From positions 1-64,000 of the forward strand of contig NZ_CANMPJ010000002.1 of NCBI RefSeq assembly GCF_947499705.1: a stretch of DNA of 64,000 nucleotides, written 5' to 3'. Shown here in pieces: positions 1-7,440 of this stretch; the stretch's first letter is position 1, and each line of letters opens with the position of its first letter. Source of the stretch: an uncultured Erythrobacter sp. Lineage in GTDB: Bacteria; Pseudomonadota; Alphaproteobacteria; Sphingomonadales; Sphingomonadaceae. The notes below the pieces were generated by a model. It ran no database searches and was not told the DNA's origin. It worked only from the letters and a program-made list of their open reading frames with translations. Made by a program: the position numbers and the translations under genes.

Positions 1-76
1 TCTATGTGGGTCTATGTGGGTCTATGTGGGTCTATGTGGGTCTATGTGGGTCTATGTGGGTCTATGTGGGTCTATG
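1..76. repeat. 10-bp tandem repeat (minisatellite)
   Basis: Seven perfect head-to-tail copies of TCTATGTGGG (1-70) are followed by a partial eighth copy that diverges after TCTATGT. Because the unit is 10 bp, three copies (30 bp) read as ten codons and all three forward frames stay open across the array. The reverse strand contains TAG. The array begins at the very first base, so its true length is unknown and the window edge may be a contig break caused by it. Confidence 0.95.
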
Positions 77-162
77 TTTACCTTGTGAAGGATGGCCTAT
101 CCTTCATTAACGAAATGATCTGGACCAGTGCCAATTTCAAGGATCGTAGCAAAATAAACTAG
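1..162 (+). CDS. Possible 3' end of an ORF running out of the tandem repeat
   Basis: Reading from base 1 in frame 1 gives an open frame to a TAG stop at 160-162. The repeat part reads as copies of SMWVYVGLCG. The unique 30 codons (73-162) begin YVYLVKDGLSF and end FKDRSKIN. Openness inside the repeat carries no information, since no forward frame there has a stop, so the case rests only on the unique 30 codons. I recognise no family. It could be the tail of a gene truncated by the window edge, or a chance frame. Confidence 0.25.
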   Translation, partial: SMWVYVGLCGSMWVYVGLCGSMWVYVYLVKDGLSFINEMIWTSANFKDRSKIN

Positions 163-164
163 CC

Positions 165-240
165 ATTCTCGCGAAGGCGGGAATCTAGAACGCAAGGTCA
201 ATGGCTCCGCACTGGATCCCCGCCTTCGCGGGGATGACGA
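165..240. repeat. Large imperfect inverted repeat, terminator-like
   Basis: The arms at 170-188 and 212-230 are near-perfect inverted copies (17 of 19 positions). The second arm also contains a compact hairpin, CCCCGC-CTTC-GCGGGG (218-233), followed by GATGACGA. Palindromes with a core resembling GGATCCCCGCCTTCGCGGGGA are, from memory, dispersed widely between genes in sphingomonad and some gammaproteobacterial genomes. It lies just past the stop codon of the symporter gene and may end its transcript. Confidence 0.7.
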
Positions 241-246
241 GTCCCC

Positions 247-1503
247 CTAAACATCATCCGCCGAGATCAGCTCGGCTTCGTCGATCTCGCCCGTCAGGCT
301 CGCCACTGTCGTCGCCACCGCCGCATCGCCGCTGACGTTGGTCGTCGTCCGCATCATGTCCATAATCCGATCAATGCCCGCGACAAGCGCGATGGTTTCC
401 AGCGGAACGCCGACCGCGCCGAACACAAGCACCATCATGATCAGTCCCGAACCCGGAATGCCCGCCGCGCCTATCGCGCCGAGCGTGCCGAGCACCGAGA
501 TCATCACATAGTCGCCCCAGCTCAGATCCACGCCGAACACCTGCGCGCCGAACAGGGTCGCGAGGCCCAGATACATCGCGGTGCCGTTCATATTGATCGT
601 TGCACCGAGCGACACGACGAAACTCGCGACCGAGTTCGAAACACCAAGGTTCCGCCGCACGCAGCGCAGGGTCACTGGCAGCGTCGCGTTCGAGCTTGCC
701 GTCGAGTAGCTCACCGCCATCGCGTCGATAATGCCCCGGAAGAAGTCGATAACCGGCAGCTTGGCGATGAACTTGATCATCCCGCCATAAATCAGTCCGA
801 TGATCAGGAAGCAGCCGAGATAGTTGAGGATCACCACGATCCCGAGCGCTTGCAGAGCGTCGACGCCGAGCGTGCCCGCAACCCACGCCATCAGCGCGAA
901 AACGCCGAACGGGGTCAGTTCCATCACCACCATGGTGACTTTCTGCATGATGACGCTGCCGCTCTCGAAGATCTTGAGCACCGGCTCGCCATCTTCCTTG
1001 GCCATCAGGATGCCGATGCCGATTAGCAGTGAGAAGATGATCAGCGGCAGGACATTGACGTCCGCCATCACCTGAACCGGGCTGGAGGGCACCATCTCCA
1101 GGATCATTTGCTGGACGGTGACCGCCTCTTCCTGACGGCTCTGCGCGCGTTCCAGCGCGTCGGCGTCGAGGTTCATATTCGACACATCGAGGCCCGCTCC
1201 GGGCTGCACCAATGTGCCAATGCCGAGGCCCAGCCAGACTGCCATCTGGCCGGTCACGACGAAGATCAGCAGCGCTCGCCAGCCGACGCTGCCAAGTTTT
1301 CGCAGGTCGCCGATACTCGCGACGCCTGCGACAAGGCTGAAGAAGATCAGCGGAACGACCAACATCTTGATGAAGGCGATGAAAATGTCGCCGACGATCT
1401 TGATGCTCGCCGCCCCCGGCCCCCAGATGTAGCCGACGATGATGCCGAGGATCAGCGCACCGATAACCCGCTGCCACAGCGGAATTGCAAACCAGGCTTT
1501 CAT
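247..1503 (-). CDS. Dicarboxylate/amino acid:cation symporter (DAACS/SDF family)
   Basis: A secondary transporter of the inner membrane expected to co-import a dicarboxylate or acidic amino acid with Na+ or H+. The 418 residues match the family length. Hallmarks are the re-entrant loop serine motif SSNATLP (270-276), the sodium-site motif NMNGTAMY (304-311), the second hairpin loop GIPGSG (348-353), and a TM8 segment RIMDMMRTTTNVSGD (379-393) that carries the substrate-binding Asp/Arg/Asn positions. About eight membrane spans are visible. The start lies four bases after the dapE stop codon, so the two genes are probably co-transcribed. Substrate choice (glutamate/aspartate versus succinate/malate) cannot be read from the sequence. 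Confidence 0.93.
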   Translation of the reverse strand: MKAWFAIPLWQRVIGALILGIIVGYIWGPGAASIKIVGDIFIAFIKMLVVPLIFFSLVAGVASIGDLRKLGSVGWRALLIFVVTGQMAVWLGLGIGTLVQPGAGLDVSNMNLDADALERAQSRQEEAVTVQQMILEMVPSSPVQVMADVNVLPLIIFSLLIGIGILMAKEDGEPVLKIFESGSVIMQKVTMVVMELTPFGVFALMAWVAGTLGVDALQALGIVVILNYLGCFLIIGLIYGGMIKFIAKLPVIDFFRGIIDAMAVSYSTASSNATLPVTLRCVRRNLGVSNSVASFVVSLGATINMNGTAMYLGLATLFGAQVFGVDLSWGDYVMISVLGTLGAIGAAGIPGSGLIMMVLVFGAVGVPLETIALVAGIDRIMDMMRTTTNVSGDAAVATTVASLTGEIDEAELISADDV

Positions 1504-1507
1504 CGGC

Positions 1508-2665
1508 TCACGCCCCTTCTTGTTCTGTCTCGAGTGCGAGCGCCCCCAGCGCCGCGCGTGTGTATATCCGGGCTAGCGCATCAAGGTCGGGGATGGCTAC
1601 CGCTTCATCGCGCTTGTGCATCGTGGCATTGCAGAGTCCGAATTCGATCACCGGGCAGACATTGCGCAGGAATCGCGCATCGGAAGTACCGCCAGTGGTC
1701 GATTGCTCGGGCTTATTGCCGGTCTCGGCTTCGATCGCCTCGGCGAGCATATTGGAGAATGCGCCGGGTTCGGTGAGAAATGGCTCACCTGAGATAATCG
1801 GAAGCGCGGTGCCGCCATGCTTTTCGGCGATGGCTCCAACCCGTTCGGACAGACTTGCGCCGGTGTGCAGATCGTTGAACCGGATTGAGATACGTGCCTT
1901 CGCCTCTGCGGGGATGACGTTGTGCGCGCGGTTGCCCACTTCGAGCTCTGTGATTTCGAGATTGCTCGGCTGGAACCAGTCTGTGCCCGTGTCGAGCACA
2001 AGAGAATCGAGTTCGGCAAGGATCGCGACCAGCTTCGGAATCGGATTGTCGGCGAGGTGCGGGTAGGCGACGTGGCCCTGCGTGCCTTCGACCTTCAGCC
2101 AGATATTGACCGACCCGCGCCGACCGATCTTCATCATATCGCCCAGCTGGTGGACGCTTGTCGGTTCACCGACGAGGCACAGATCGGGCTGGATACCTTC
2201 GGCGCGCATATAGTCGATCAGTGCGCGGGTGCCGTGGAGTGCGGGGCCTTCTTCGTCACCTGTGATGATGAAGCTGATCGTCCCAGCATCATGCGGCACA
2301 TCGGCGACCGCTGCAACCATCGCGGCGATGGCGCTCTTCATGTCGACCGCGCCGCGTCCGTAGAGCAGTTCCCCTCGCTCAGTCGGTTCAAACGGGTCGC
2401 TCGCCCAGCCCTCGCCCGGCGGGACCACATCGAGGTGGCCTGCGAATGCGAGATGCTTCGACCCTTCCGGACCGCGCCGGATCGCAAACAGGTTTTCGAC
2501 CGGCGCTTCCTCACTGCCCTCCTCGCCATCGCCCCGCTGGAAGCGGTGAATGTCGAACCCAAGCGGCGCGAGCATTGCCTGCATCTCATCGAACACCGCG
2601 CCGGTGGCGGGGGTTACGCTGGGAGCGGCGATCAGGCGTTTGGCTAAGTCGAGGACTTTGGACAT
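1508..2665 (-). CDS. dapE: Succinyl-diaminopimelate desuccinylase
   Basis: A cytoplasmic M20-family metallohydrolase of the lysine/diaminopimelate pathway. It cleaves N-succinyl-LL-diaminopimelate to LL-diaminopimelate and succinate. Visible sites, counted from the ATG at 2665, are HLDVVPPG with the first zinc His (77) and catalytic Asp (79), the bridging Asp in GRGAVDMKSA (108), the Glu pair in GDEEGPA (138-139), and the Glu of CLVGEPTS (167). A C-terminal His sits in the ATMHKRDE segment. At 385 residues it is of normal size. A GTG seven codons upstream (2686) is in frame, but neither start has a clear ribosome binding site; I prefer the ATG because it begins at the conserved N-terminus. 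It is followed immediately by the symporter gene. Confidence 0.95.
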   Translation of the reverse strand: MSKVLDLAKRLIAAPSVTPATGAVFDEMQAMLAPLGFDIHRFQRGDGEEGSEEAPVENLFAIRRGPEGSKHLAFAGHLDVVPPGEGWASDPFEPTERGELLYGRGAVDMKSAIAAMVAAVADVPHDAGTISFIITGDEEGPALHGTRALIDYMRAEGIQPDLCLVGEPTSVHQLGDMMKIGRRGSVNIWLKVEGTQGHVAYPHLADNPIPKLVAILAELDSLVLDTGTDWFQPSNLEITELEVGNRAHNVIPAEAKARISIRFNDLHTGASLSERVGAIAEKHGGTALPIISGEPFLTEPGAFSNMLAEAIEAETGNKPEQSTTGGTSDARFLRNVCPVIEFGLCNATMHKRDEAVAIPDLDALARIYTRAALGALALETEQEGA

Positions 2666-2710
2666 TGGCGTTGGGTTAGCAGGCACAAGCTTAATCGCAA
2701 GCAGCGACCG

Positions 2711-3616
2711 TCACTGCCGCTCCGGCTCGAGCAGCGGTCCGGGCGCAAAGGCGCTTTCGAGCAGCTCGGCGATGCGGATGCCTGCCTGTTGCACCCGGCG
2801 CTTGGCGATGGGCACGCCGCGCACGATGTCGTCCTGCGAAAGCGCGGTCTTGCCTGGCAGCTCCTGCCCGCAAACATTGTCCGTGTCGAAGGCGGTCGGG
2901 TAGATGAAATCGCGGCTGATCGCCCAGCTCTCACGGCCCCAATCGGTTGGTGCACCGCCACCCAAATCGGCGCGCTCGGCTGGCGAATAGCGCCGCACTA
3001 CCGGATCGGCCGGATCGCTGATCGCGCGCTCGGCAAGCGGTCCGTCCCAGATCCAATGCAGGTTGAGGCTCGGTACAATCCCGTAATCAGTCTCGCGGTC
3101 ATTGCCGCCCCGATCATTCTTGTCGCCAGAATGCAGCGGCATGTGAATGTCACCCGCGAAATGCACCATGAAAGCGAGCGCTTCCAAACGGATATGATCG
3201 GGCAGGCTTTCGTCGGCAAGAATTCGGTGATTGCGCTCAATCTGCGCGGTAACGCAATTGCCGCCTGAGCAATTTGCGCGCGGATTATACGCCTCGCAGA
3301 TCGGCGTCGTGCGGTAATGCCAGGCAGCGGTGTAGCCCCAGCGCCAGCGCGTTCGCCGCACGCAATCTGGCCAGACGCTTGCATCCTCGATAGTCGCAAG
3401 GTCGCACTCTGGCGTTCCGAGCATCTTCTCGGCACGCATCAATCGCCGGATTTTTGCGCGCACCTGAGGCGACACATTCGCCTCGGCGATCTCGGCCGTC
3501 TTTTCGTGGGTGTAGAATCCCCATGCCTGCGCCGGGACAGGGAGCAGCAACACCAGCGCACACAGCGCCGCAGTTACAGCGCTCAGGCGACCGTGTCGTA
3601 TTGCTCGATCACCCAT
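2711..3616 (-). CDS. Secreted S1/P1-type zinc nuclease
   Basis: A secreted single-strand-specific nuclease or phosphodiesterase with a trinuclear zinc site. A signal peptide (about residues 10-31) would be cut at AQA-W, leaving Trp32 as the new N-terminus. In P1 nuclease the N-terminal Trp itself binds zinc. The mature chain begins WGFYTHE, reproducing the W1/H6 spacing. The other ligands are present: Asp in ATIEDASVWPD, His in AWHY, the H-D-H set in HFAGDIHMPLH, and the final pair in LHWIWD. All nine ligands of the family can therefore be assigned. The first 34 bp overlap the 3' end of the upstream GST gene, implying translational coupling. A nutritional (phosphate or nucleoside salvage) role is an inference. 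Confidence 0.92.
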   Translation of the reverse strand: MGDRAIRHGRLSAVTAALCALVLLLPVPAQAWGFYTHEKTAEIAEANVSPQVRAKIRRLMRAEKMLGTPECDLATIEDASVWPDCVRRTRWRWGYTAAWHYRTTPICEAYNPRANCSGGNCVTAQIERNHRILADESLPDHIRLEALAFMVHFAGDIHMPLHSGDKNDRGGNDRETDYGIVPSLNLHWIWDGPLAERAISDPADPVVRRYSPAERADLGGGAPTDWGRESWAISRDFIYPTAFDTDNVCGQELPGKTALSQDDIVRGVPIAKRRVQQAGIRIAELLESAFAPGPLLEPERQ

Positions 3617-4245
3617 TGCTCATCCTCTGCCGCACCAATCCATTCCTGTGTCCAGGCATGTTCCCACATTGCCTGCATGTAACTCTGCGCGAAGCCCGGC
3701 ACGCCGATGCCATAGGTCATGAAGCGCGAGACCACCGGAGCAAAGAAGATGTCCGCTGCGCCGTAGGTGCCGAACAGGAACGGACCGGCCTTGCCATGCC
3801 GTGCCCGCGCTTCCGCCCACAGGCCCAGAACGCGGACTATGTCGTGCTTGGCTTCATCGGAGATCTTTTCGAGCTGCACGCGCCGCCGAACATTCATCGG
3901 CAGATCACTGCGCAGAGCGGCAAAGGAAGAATGCATCTCGGCGACCATCGACCGGGCCATGCCCCGAGCAGATTCGTCCTTTGGCCAGAACCGGTCGCGC
4001 CCAACCTTGTCAGCGCAATATTCGAGGATCGCGAGGCTATCCCAAATCACCGTTTCATTGTCCCACAGGATCGGCACCTTGCCGCTGGAAGGCTGTACAT
4101 CGCCCATTTCCTGCTTTTGCTTGTCCCAATGCTCGCCCAGGATCGGCACGGTTATCTCTTCGAAATGCAGGCCCGATTGCTTGACCGCCAGCCAGCCGCG
4201 CATCGACCAGCTCGAATAGTTTTTGTTACCGATAATGAGCTTCAT
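3583..4245 (-). CDS. Glutathione S-transferase family protein
   Basis: A cytosolic two-domain GST fold of 220 residues. The N-terminal thioredoxin-like half starts MKLIIGNKNYSSWSMR, with Ser/Tyr candidates for activating glutathione. The typical glutathione-binding segment KVPILWDNETVIWDSLAI follows at about 55-72, and the remainder is the helical C-terminal domain. The start at 4245 is chosen because the sequence becomes family-like there; an ATG five codons upstream (4260) is also in frame. The 3' end overlaps the S1/P1 nuclease start. The substrate is unknown, and many members of this subgroup are uncharacterised. Confidence 0.88.
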   Translation of the reverse strand: MKLIIGNKNYSSWSMRGWLAVKQSGLHFEEITVPILGEHWDKQKQEMGDVQPSSGKVPILWDNETVIWDSLAILEYCADKVGRDRFWPKDESARGMARSMVAEMHSSFAALRSDLPMNVRRRVQLEKISDEAKHDIVRVLGLWAEARARHGKAGPFLFGTYGAADIFFAPVVSRFMTYGIGVPGFAQSYMQAMWEHAWTQEWIGAAEDEQWVIEQYDTVA

Positions 4246-4328
4246 GGGGCCTTGCTCCACCTTGCTGGGCCTTGGGATGGCCTTGACCTAGTTGTTCAGC
4301 CTATCACTGTCGAGACTGAACGTCGAAG

Positions 4329-4352
4329 TTGACACAAGTGACACTGTGTCAC
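4329..4352. promoter_or_regulatory. Palindromic operator candidate with a -35-like hexamer
   Basis: A perfect dyad, GTGACAC-T-GTGTCAC (4338-4352), follows directly on TTGACA (4329-4334) in the 285-bp region between the divergent GST and VOC genes. The region is AT-richer than its flanks. No regulator gene is adjacent, so the cognate protein is unknown. Confidence 0.4.
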
Positions 4353-4530
4353 TCTTCGTTGGAGCAGTTTTTCGCTTTCTTTTCAGAGCGTAAATCCGGG
4401 AAAACGAAATTGACAATTCTCCAACACTTTCCCGGGTTTCGGCCGCCATGGCGATGTCGTTACATGGTCCAAATATGCGAGGTAGGAAATCGGTTTGGCA
4501 CTGAACCGCTAGGAGGTATGACTGCGCATC

Positions 4531-4947
4531 ATGACACTGCCGCCATTCCATCTCGCCTTTCCCGTCGACGATCTTGCCGCCGCCCGCCGGTTCTATTGCG
4601 AGGTGATGGGCTGCGCGGAGGGTCGCAGTTCAGACGAATGGATCGACTTCGATTTCCACGGTCATCAGATCGTGGCGCACCTTTCCACCAACGCGGGCGA
4701 CCGAACTAGCAATGCAGTCGACGGGCACAATGTGCCGGTCCCGCATTTCGGTCTGGTGCTGGACATGGAGGCTTGGGAAGCGTTGGCCGAGCGGCTGACA
4801 GCGGCGGGCACCGAGTTTGTGATAGAACCCACCGTGCGGTTCAAGGGCGAGCCGGGCGAGCAAGCGACAATGTTCCTGCGCGATCCGGCTGGCAACGCGC
4901 TCGAGTTCAAGGCGATGGCGGATATGGGGCAGCTGTTTGCGACGTGA
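4531..4947 (+). CDS. VOC-superfamily protein (glyoxalase/dioxygenase-like)
   Basis: A 138-residue protein with the paired beta-alpha-beta-beta-beta modules of the vicinal-oxygen-chelate fold. It starts [19 protein letters not shown], where the early His is a likely metal ligand. A second module begins at PHFGLVLDM, and a C-terminal block [14 protein letters not shown] supplies the conserved Glu before the end of the domain. AGGAGG at 4511-4516 lies 14 nt upstream of the ATG, a longer spacing than usual. An ATG at 4518 is nearer but in another frame. Members range from glyoxalase to ring-cleavage dioxygenase and antibiotic-binding proteins, and the substrate cannot be assigned. Confidence 0.85.
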   Translation: MTLPPFHLAFPVDDLAAARRFYCEVMGCAEGRSSDEWIDFDFHGHQIVAHLSTNAGDRTSNAVDGHNVPVPHFGLVLDMEAWEALAERLTAAGTEFVIEPTVRFKGEPGEQATMFLRDPAGNALEFKAMADMGQLFAT

Positions 4948-5296
4948 GAAGGATCGCGGGCTGAGCGCTTACGGTCCAGTTGCAGCCATTGCTCAAACAA
5001 CTCGTTCTCGAGGTTTGGCCAAATTGACGACTGAGACAAGAGGCTGCGTGCTCGCGCATCATGCAAATCCTCTGCAGTAACCGATAGTGTCTTCGAACCT
5101 AATCGATTCGCGGTAGAGCTCAGATCGACACGAAGAGAATGTTATTGCGGTCCGCTTCATAATTTATTGAACCCGTCAAGTGGAGTTCAATATTTGACCC
5201 GCCACCTCTCGAATATCAACCGACATTTACGTGTACCTGCGGGCGCTTCTGCGTTACAATACTCACACGTCAGTCAGCCAGAGGAGAATCCCAGCC
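4948..5296. other. 349-bp intergenic region, lower GC, no gene seen
   Basis: No convincing reading frame lies here on either strand. The composition is visibly more AT-rich than the neighbours, for example around 5141-5196. The only recognisable signals are a possible -10 element near the right end and the ribosome binding site of the next gene. Confidence 0.6.
5255..5260 (+). promoter_or_regulatory. Possible -10 element before the amidotransferase-like gene
   Basis: TACAAT at 5255-5260 is a good -10 match 36 bp before the start codon. The hexamer 17 bp upstream (TGTACC, 5232-5237) is a poor -35 match, so the promoter is tentative. Confidence 0.3.
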
Positions 5297-6685
5297 ATGC
5301 CGAAGGTCAAAGTAGGCGTCGCTTGGCGACGGGACGGCAGAAACACCGCGCATGCGGGCGATCTGGCGGTCTTCCAACACCCCGGCCTGGCGGACAAAGT
5401 TCAGGTTTTCACCCTCGCATGGGCGGGCGCAGATACCGCGACGGGACTGACGAAAGGCGAACTAAAGGATATGGACCTGCTGGTCATTCCCGGCGGCCCG
5501 CACGCCAATGCCACGCAGATTCCTGTAGCCGGAAAGGCGCCTTCCAATGCGCCGCGTGGTGGCAGCACGTCGGCATATGCTGCCGAACGAGCAACCTCCG
5601 AACTCGATCTCATCGAGCAAGCCAGAACACTCGGAATGCCGATCCTCGCGCTCTGCGGCGGATCATGGCGCTTGGTGGAGAATTATGGCGGCCAGACCGT
5701 GGAGCTCGCGGCGCTCGATCACGAAGGGAAGATCCTTAGTTCGGGTCGCAGAGACGCCAACCGCAAGCGCCACGCCGGAAACATGGATAACGTGCGCACC
5801 GAGTTCAAGCACGGGGCCCAGATCCGTCCAGGCAGCATGCTCCAGAGTGCGCTGGCGCCAAAACTGGGGAAGGCTCCGGCGCGAAGTTCTTATACTGACC
5901 CGAAGCACAAAACACCGGAGACCAGGCCGCACGGTCCAACTGAACTCAACGTCAACAGCGTCCATTGGGCCGCTATTCGCACGGGTGCCATGGGAACCCG
6001 AACGGGTGTCCCGGGGCGGCCCTATTTCATCGACCCGAACAACATGCTTGAGATGAGCGCGATGGACAATTCGAAGCTCAAGACGCCCGAGGCCGTGGAA
6101 AGCCGACACGGAGCGCCGGTGATGGGCGTTCAATGGCATCCAGAATATCAGCTCCCGGTTGCAGGCGGTGAGCATCCGCTTTCCCGTCTGGCGAACCTCA
6201 GGCTGATCCAGTGGATGGTTGAGGCAGGAAATGCATATCGCACCCACAAGGATGCGATGGAAGAACTTCTCGGATCAAAGCATGCCGACCGCAAAGCGGT
6301 GAAATCATCGTCTGTAACTAACGTGACCTTCGCAGGAGCCAACCGAACGCACACCGGGGCTACAGGGCGTGGCCCGGGGGCAAGCAAGATTGCCAAGCAC
6401 ACAGATGATACTGCTACCGACACGTTTACGATGAGCGAGCAAGCGGTCCGCAAATACTTGTTTGACCGTGGCCGCAAGGGCAAGCTTTTCCTAACCCCAG
6501 TCGAACTTTATAATCTGGCTGTCGGCGCACCGTTGTCGCGCTTCCGCGTTGTTGCACAGCCAGGCGAGGAGCAGGAACCCGACACACTTACCAAGGCACC
6601 TGTCATTGCCTTCATGAACAGCCGTCCGGAGTTTCGAAAGTACTGTAACGCTGAGACGAAGAAGGTCGTGCTTGCATGGTCATAG
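5297..6685 (+). CDS. Class-I glutamine amidotransferase-like (peptidase C26-type) protein with an unknown C-terminal extension
   Basis: The first ~300 of 462 residues read as a class-I amidotransferase. There is a beta strand ending LLVIPGG (61-67), a nucleophile elbow ILALCGGS with Cys120, a segment NVNSVHWAA (218-226) like the VNSxH block of PuuD/C26 enzymes, and VMGVQWHPEYQ giving His281 and Glu283. The Cys-His-Glu triad is complete, so hydrolysis of a gamma-glutamyl bond is plausible. The remaining ~160 residues (basic Gly/Thr/Lys-rich linker, then a domain ending KKVVLAWS) match nothing I know. The ATG at 5297 is chosen for the upstream GAGGAG at 5281-5286. The gene stands alone between AT-rich flanks, which may indicate acquisition. 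Substrate unknown. Confidence 0.7.
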   Translation: MPKVKVGVAWRRDGRNTAHAGDLAVFQHPGLADKVQVFTLAWAGADTATGLTKGELKDMDLLVIPGGPHANATQIPVAGKAPSNAPRGGSTSAYAAERATSELDLIEQARTLGMPILALCGGSWRLVENYGGQTVELAALDHEGKILSSGRRDANRKRHAGNMDNVRTEFKHGAQIRPGSMLQSALAPKLGKAPARSSYTDPKHKTPETRPHGPTELNVNSVHWAAIRTGAMGTRTGVPGRPYFIDPNNMLEMSAMDNSKLKTPEAVESRHGAPVMGVQWHPEYQLPVAGGEHPLSRLANLRLIQWMVEAGNAYRTHKDAMEELLGSKHADRKAVKSSSVTNVTFAGANRTHTGATGRGPGASKIAKHTDDTATDTFTMSEQAVRKYLFDRGRKGKLFLTPVELYNLAVGAPLSRFRVVAQPGEEQEPDTLTKAPVIAFMNSRPEFRKYCNAETKKVVLAWS

Positions 6686-6753
6686 CGACGGCTGACGTTC
6701 CAGGCTTCAGTCCTTTCGCGTCTTAAGTTCGCTCCACCTTCAGCGATCAACCT

Positions 6754-7440
6754 TTAGCCCGCAAACCACCCCTCACCCAAGGCATCTGCAACCACTGCCG
6801 CTCTCAACGCCGCGATACCCATGCCCTTTTCGCTGCTGGTGAGGTGCAGTTCGGGATAGGCTGCGGGGTGTTTGCGGGCTTCATCGGCGACGCGGCCCGC
6901 GACCTTTTCGAGGTCACTCGCCTTGATCTTGTCGGTCTTGGTCAGGACGATGCGGTATCCGACCGCCGCTTCATCAAGCATCGTCATCATCTCGCGGTCG
7001 ACGTCTTTCACGCCGTGGCGGCTGTCGATCAGCACGAGGTTGCGCGCGAGCACCGGCCGACCGCGCAGATAGCTGCGCACCAGCTTCTTCCATTTTTCGA
7101 CCACCGGCTTGGGCGCCTTGGCAAAGCCGTAGCCGGGCATGTCGACCAGCCGGAACTGTGTCGGCTCGCCCACTTCGAAGAAGTTGAGTTCTTGAGTGCG
7201 GCCCGGCGTCACCGAAGCGCGGGCGATCGCCTTGCGACCGGTCAGTGCGTTGAGCAGCGAGCTCTTGCCGACATTGGAGCGCCCACAAAATGCGATCTCC
7301 GGGACTGTCGGGTCGGGCAGGAACTTCAGCTGCGGCGCGGACAGCAGGAAATCCACACGGCCTGAAAACAGGCGCGCGGCGGCGTCTTCGCGGAGCTGCT
7401 GTTCGCGTTCTTCCAGTTCGGTTGGGTCCGGCGAGGTCAC
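6754..7440 (-). CDS. engB: Ribosome-biogenesis GTPase EngB (YihA/YsxC)
   Basis: An essential Ras-like GTPase that assists late assembly of the 50S ribosomal subunit. All five G motifs are visible: G1 GRSNVGKSS (53-61), G2 within TPGRTQELNF, G3 DMPGYG (100-105), G4 TKTDK (167-171) and G5 SSEKGMG. At 228 residues it is of normal length, with a slightly long N-terminus. The gene starts with GTG inside a GTGA overlap with the yidC stop codon, so translation is coupled and the two belong to one operon. Confidence 0.97.
   Translation of the reverse strand: MTSPDPTELEEREQQLREDAAARLFSGRVDFLLSAPQLKFLPDPTVPEIAFCGRSNVGKSSLLNALTGRKAIARASVTPGRTQELNFFEVGEPTQFRLVDMPGYGFAKAPKPVVEKWKKLVRSYLRGRPVLARNLVLIDSRHGVKDVDREMMTMLDEAAVGYRIVLTKTDKIKASDLEKVAGRVADEARKHPAAYPELHLTSSEKGMGIAALRAAVVADALGEGWFAG

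Noticed and set aside
1..76. CRISPR array
   Set aside because: The units are 10 bp and directly abutting, with no spacers and no cas gene nearby.
4288..4551. An 87-codon minus-strand frame in the GST/VOC gap
   Set aside because: It crosses the dyad and the VOC start, has no ribosome binding site and resembles no family.
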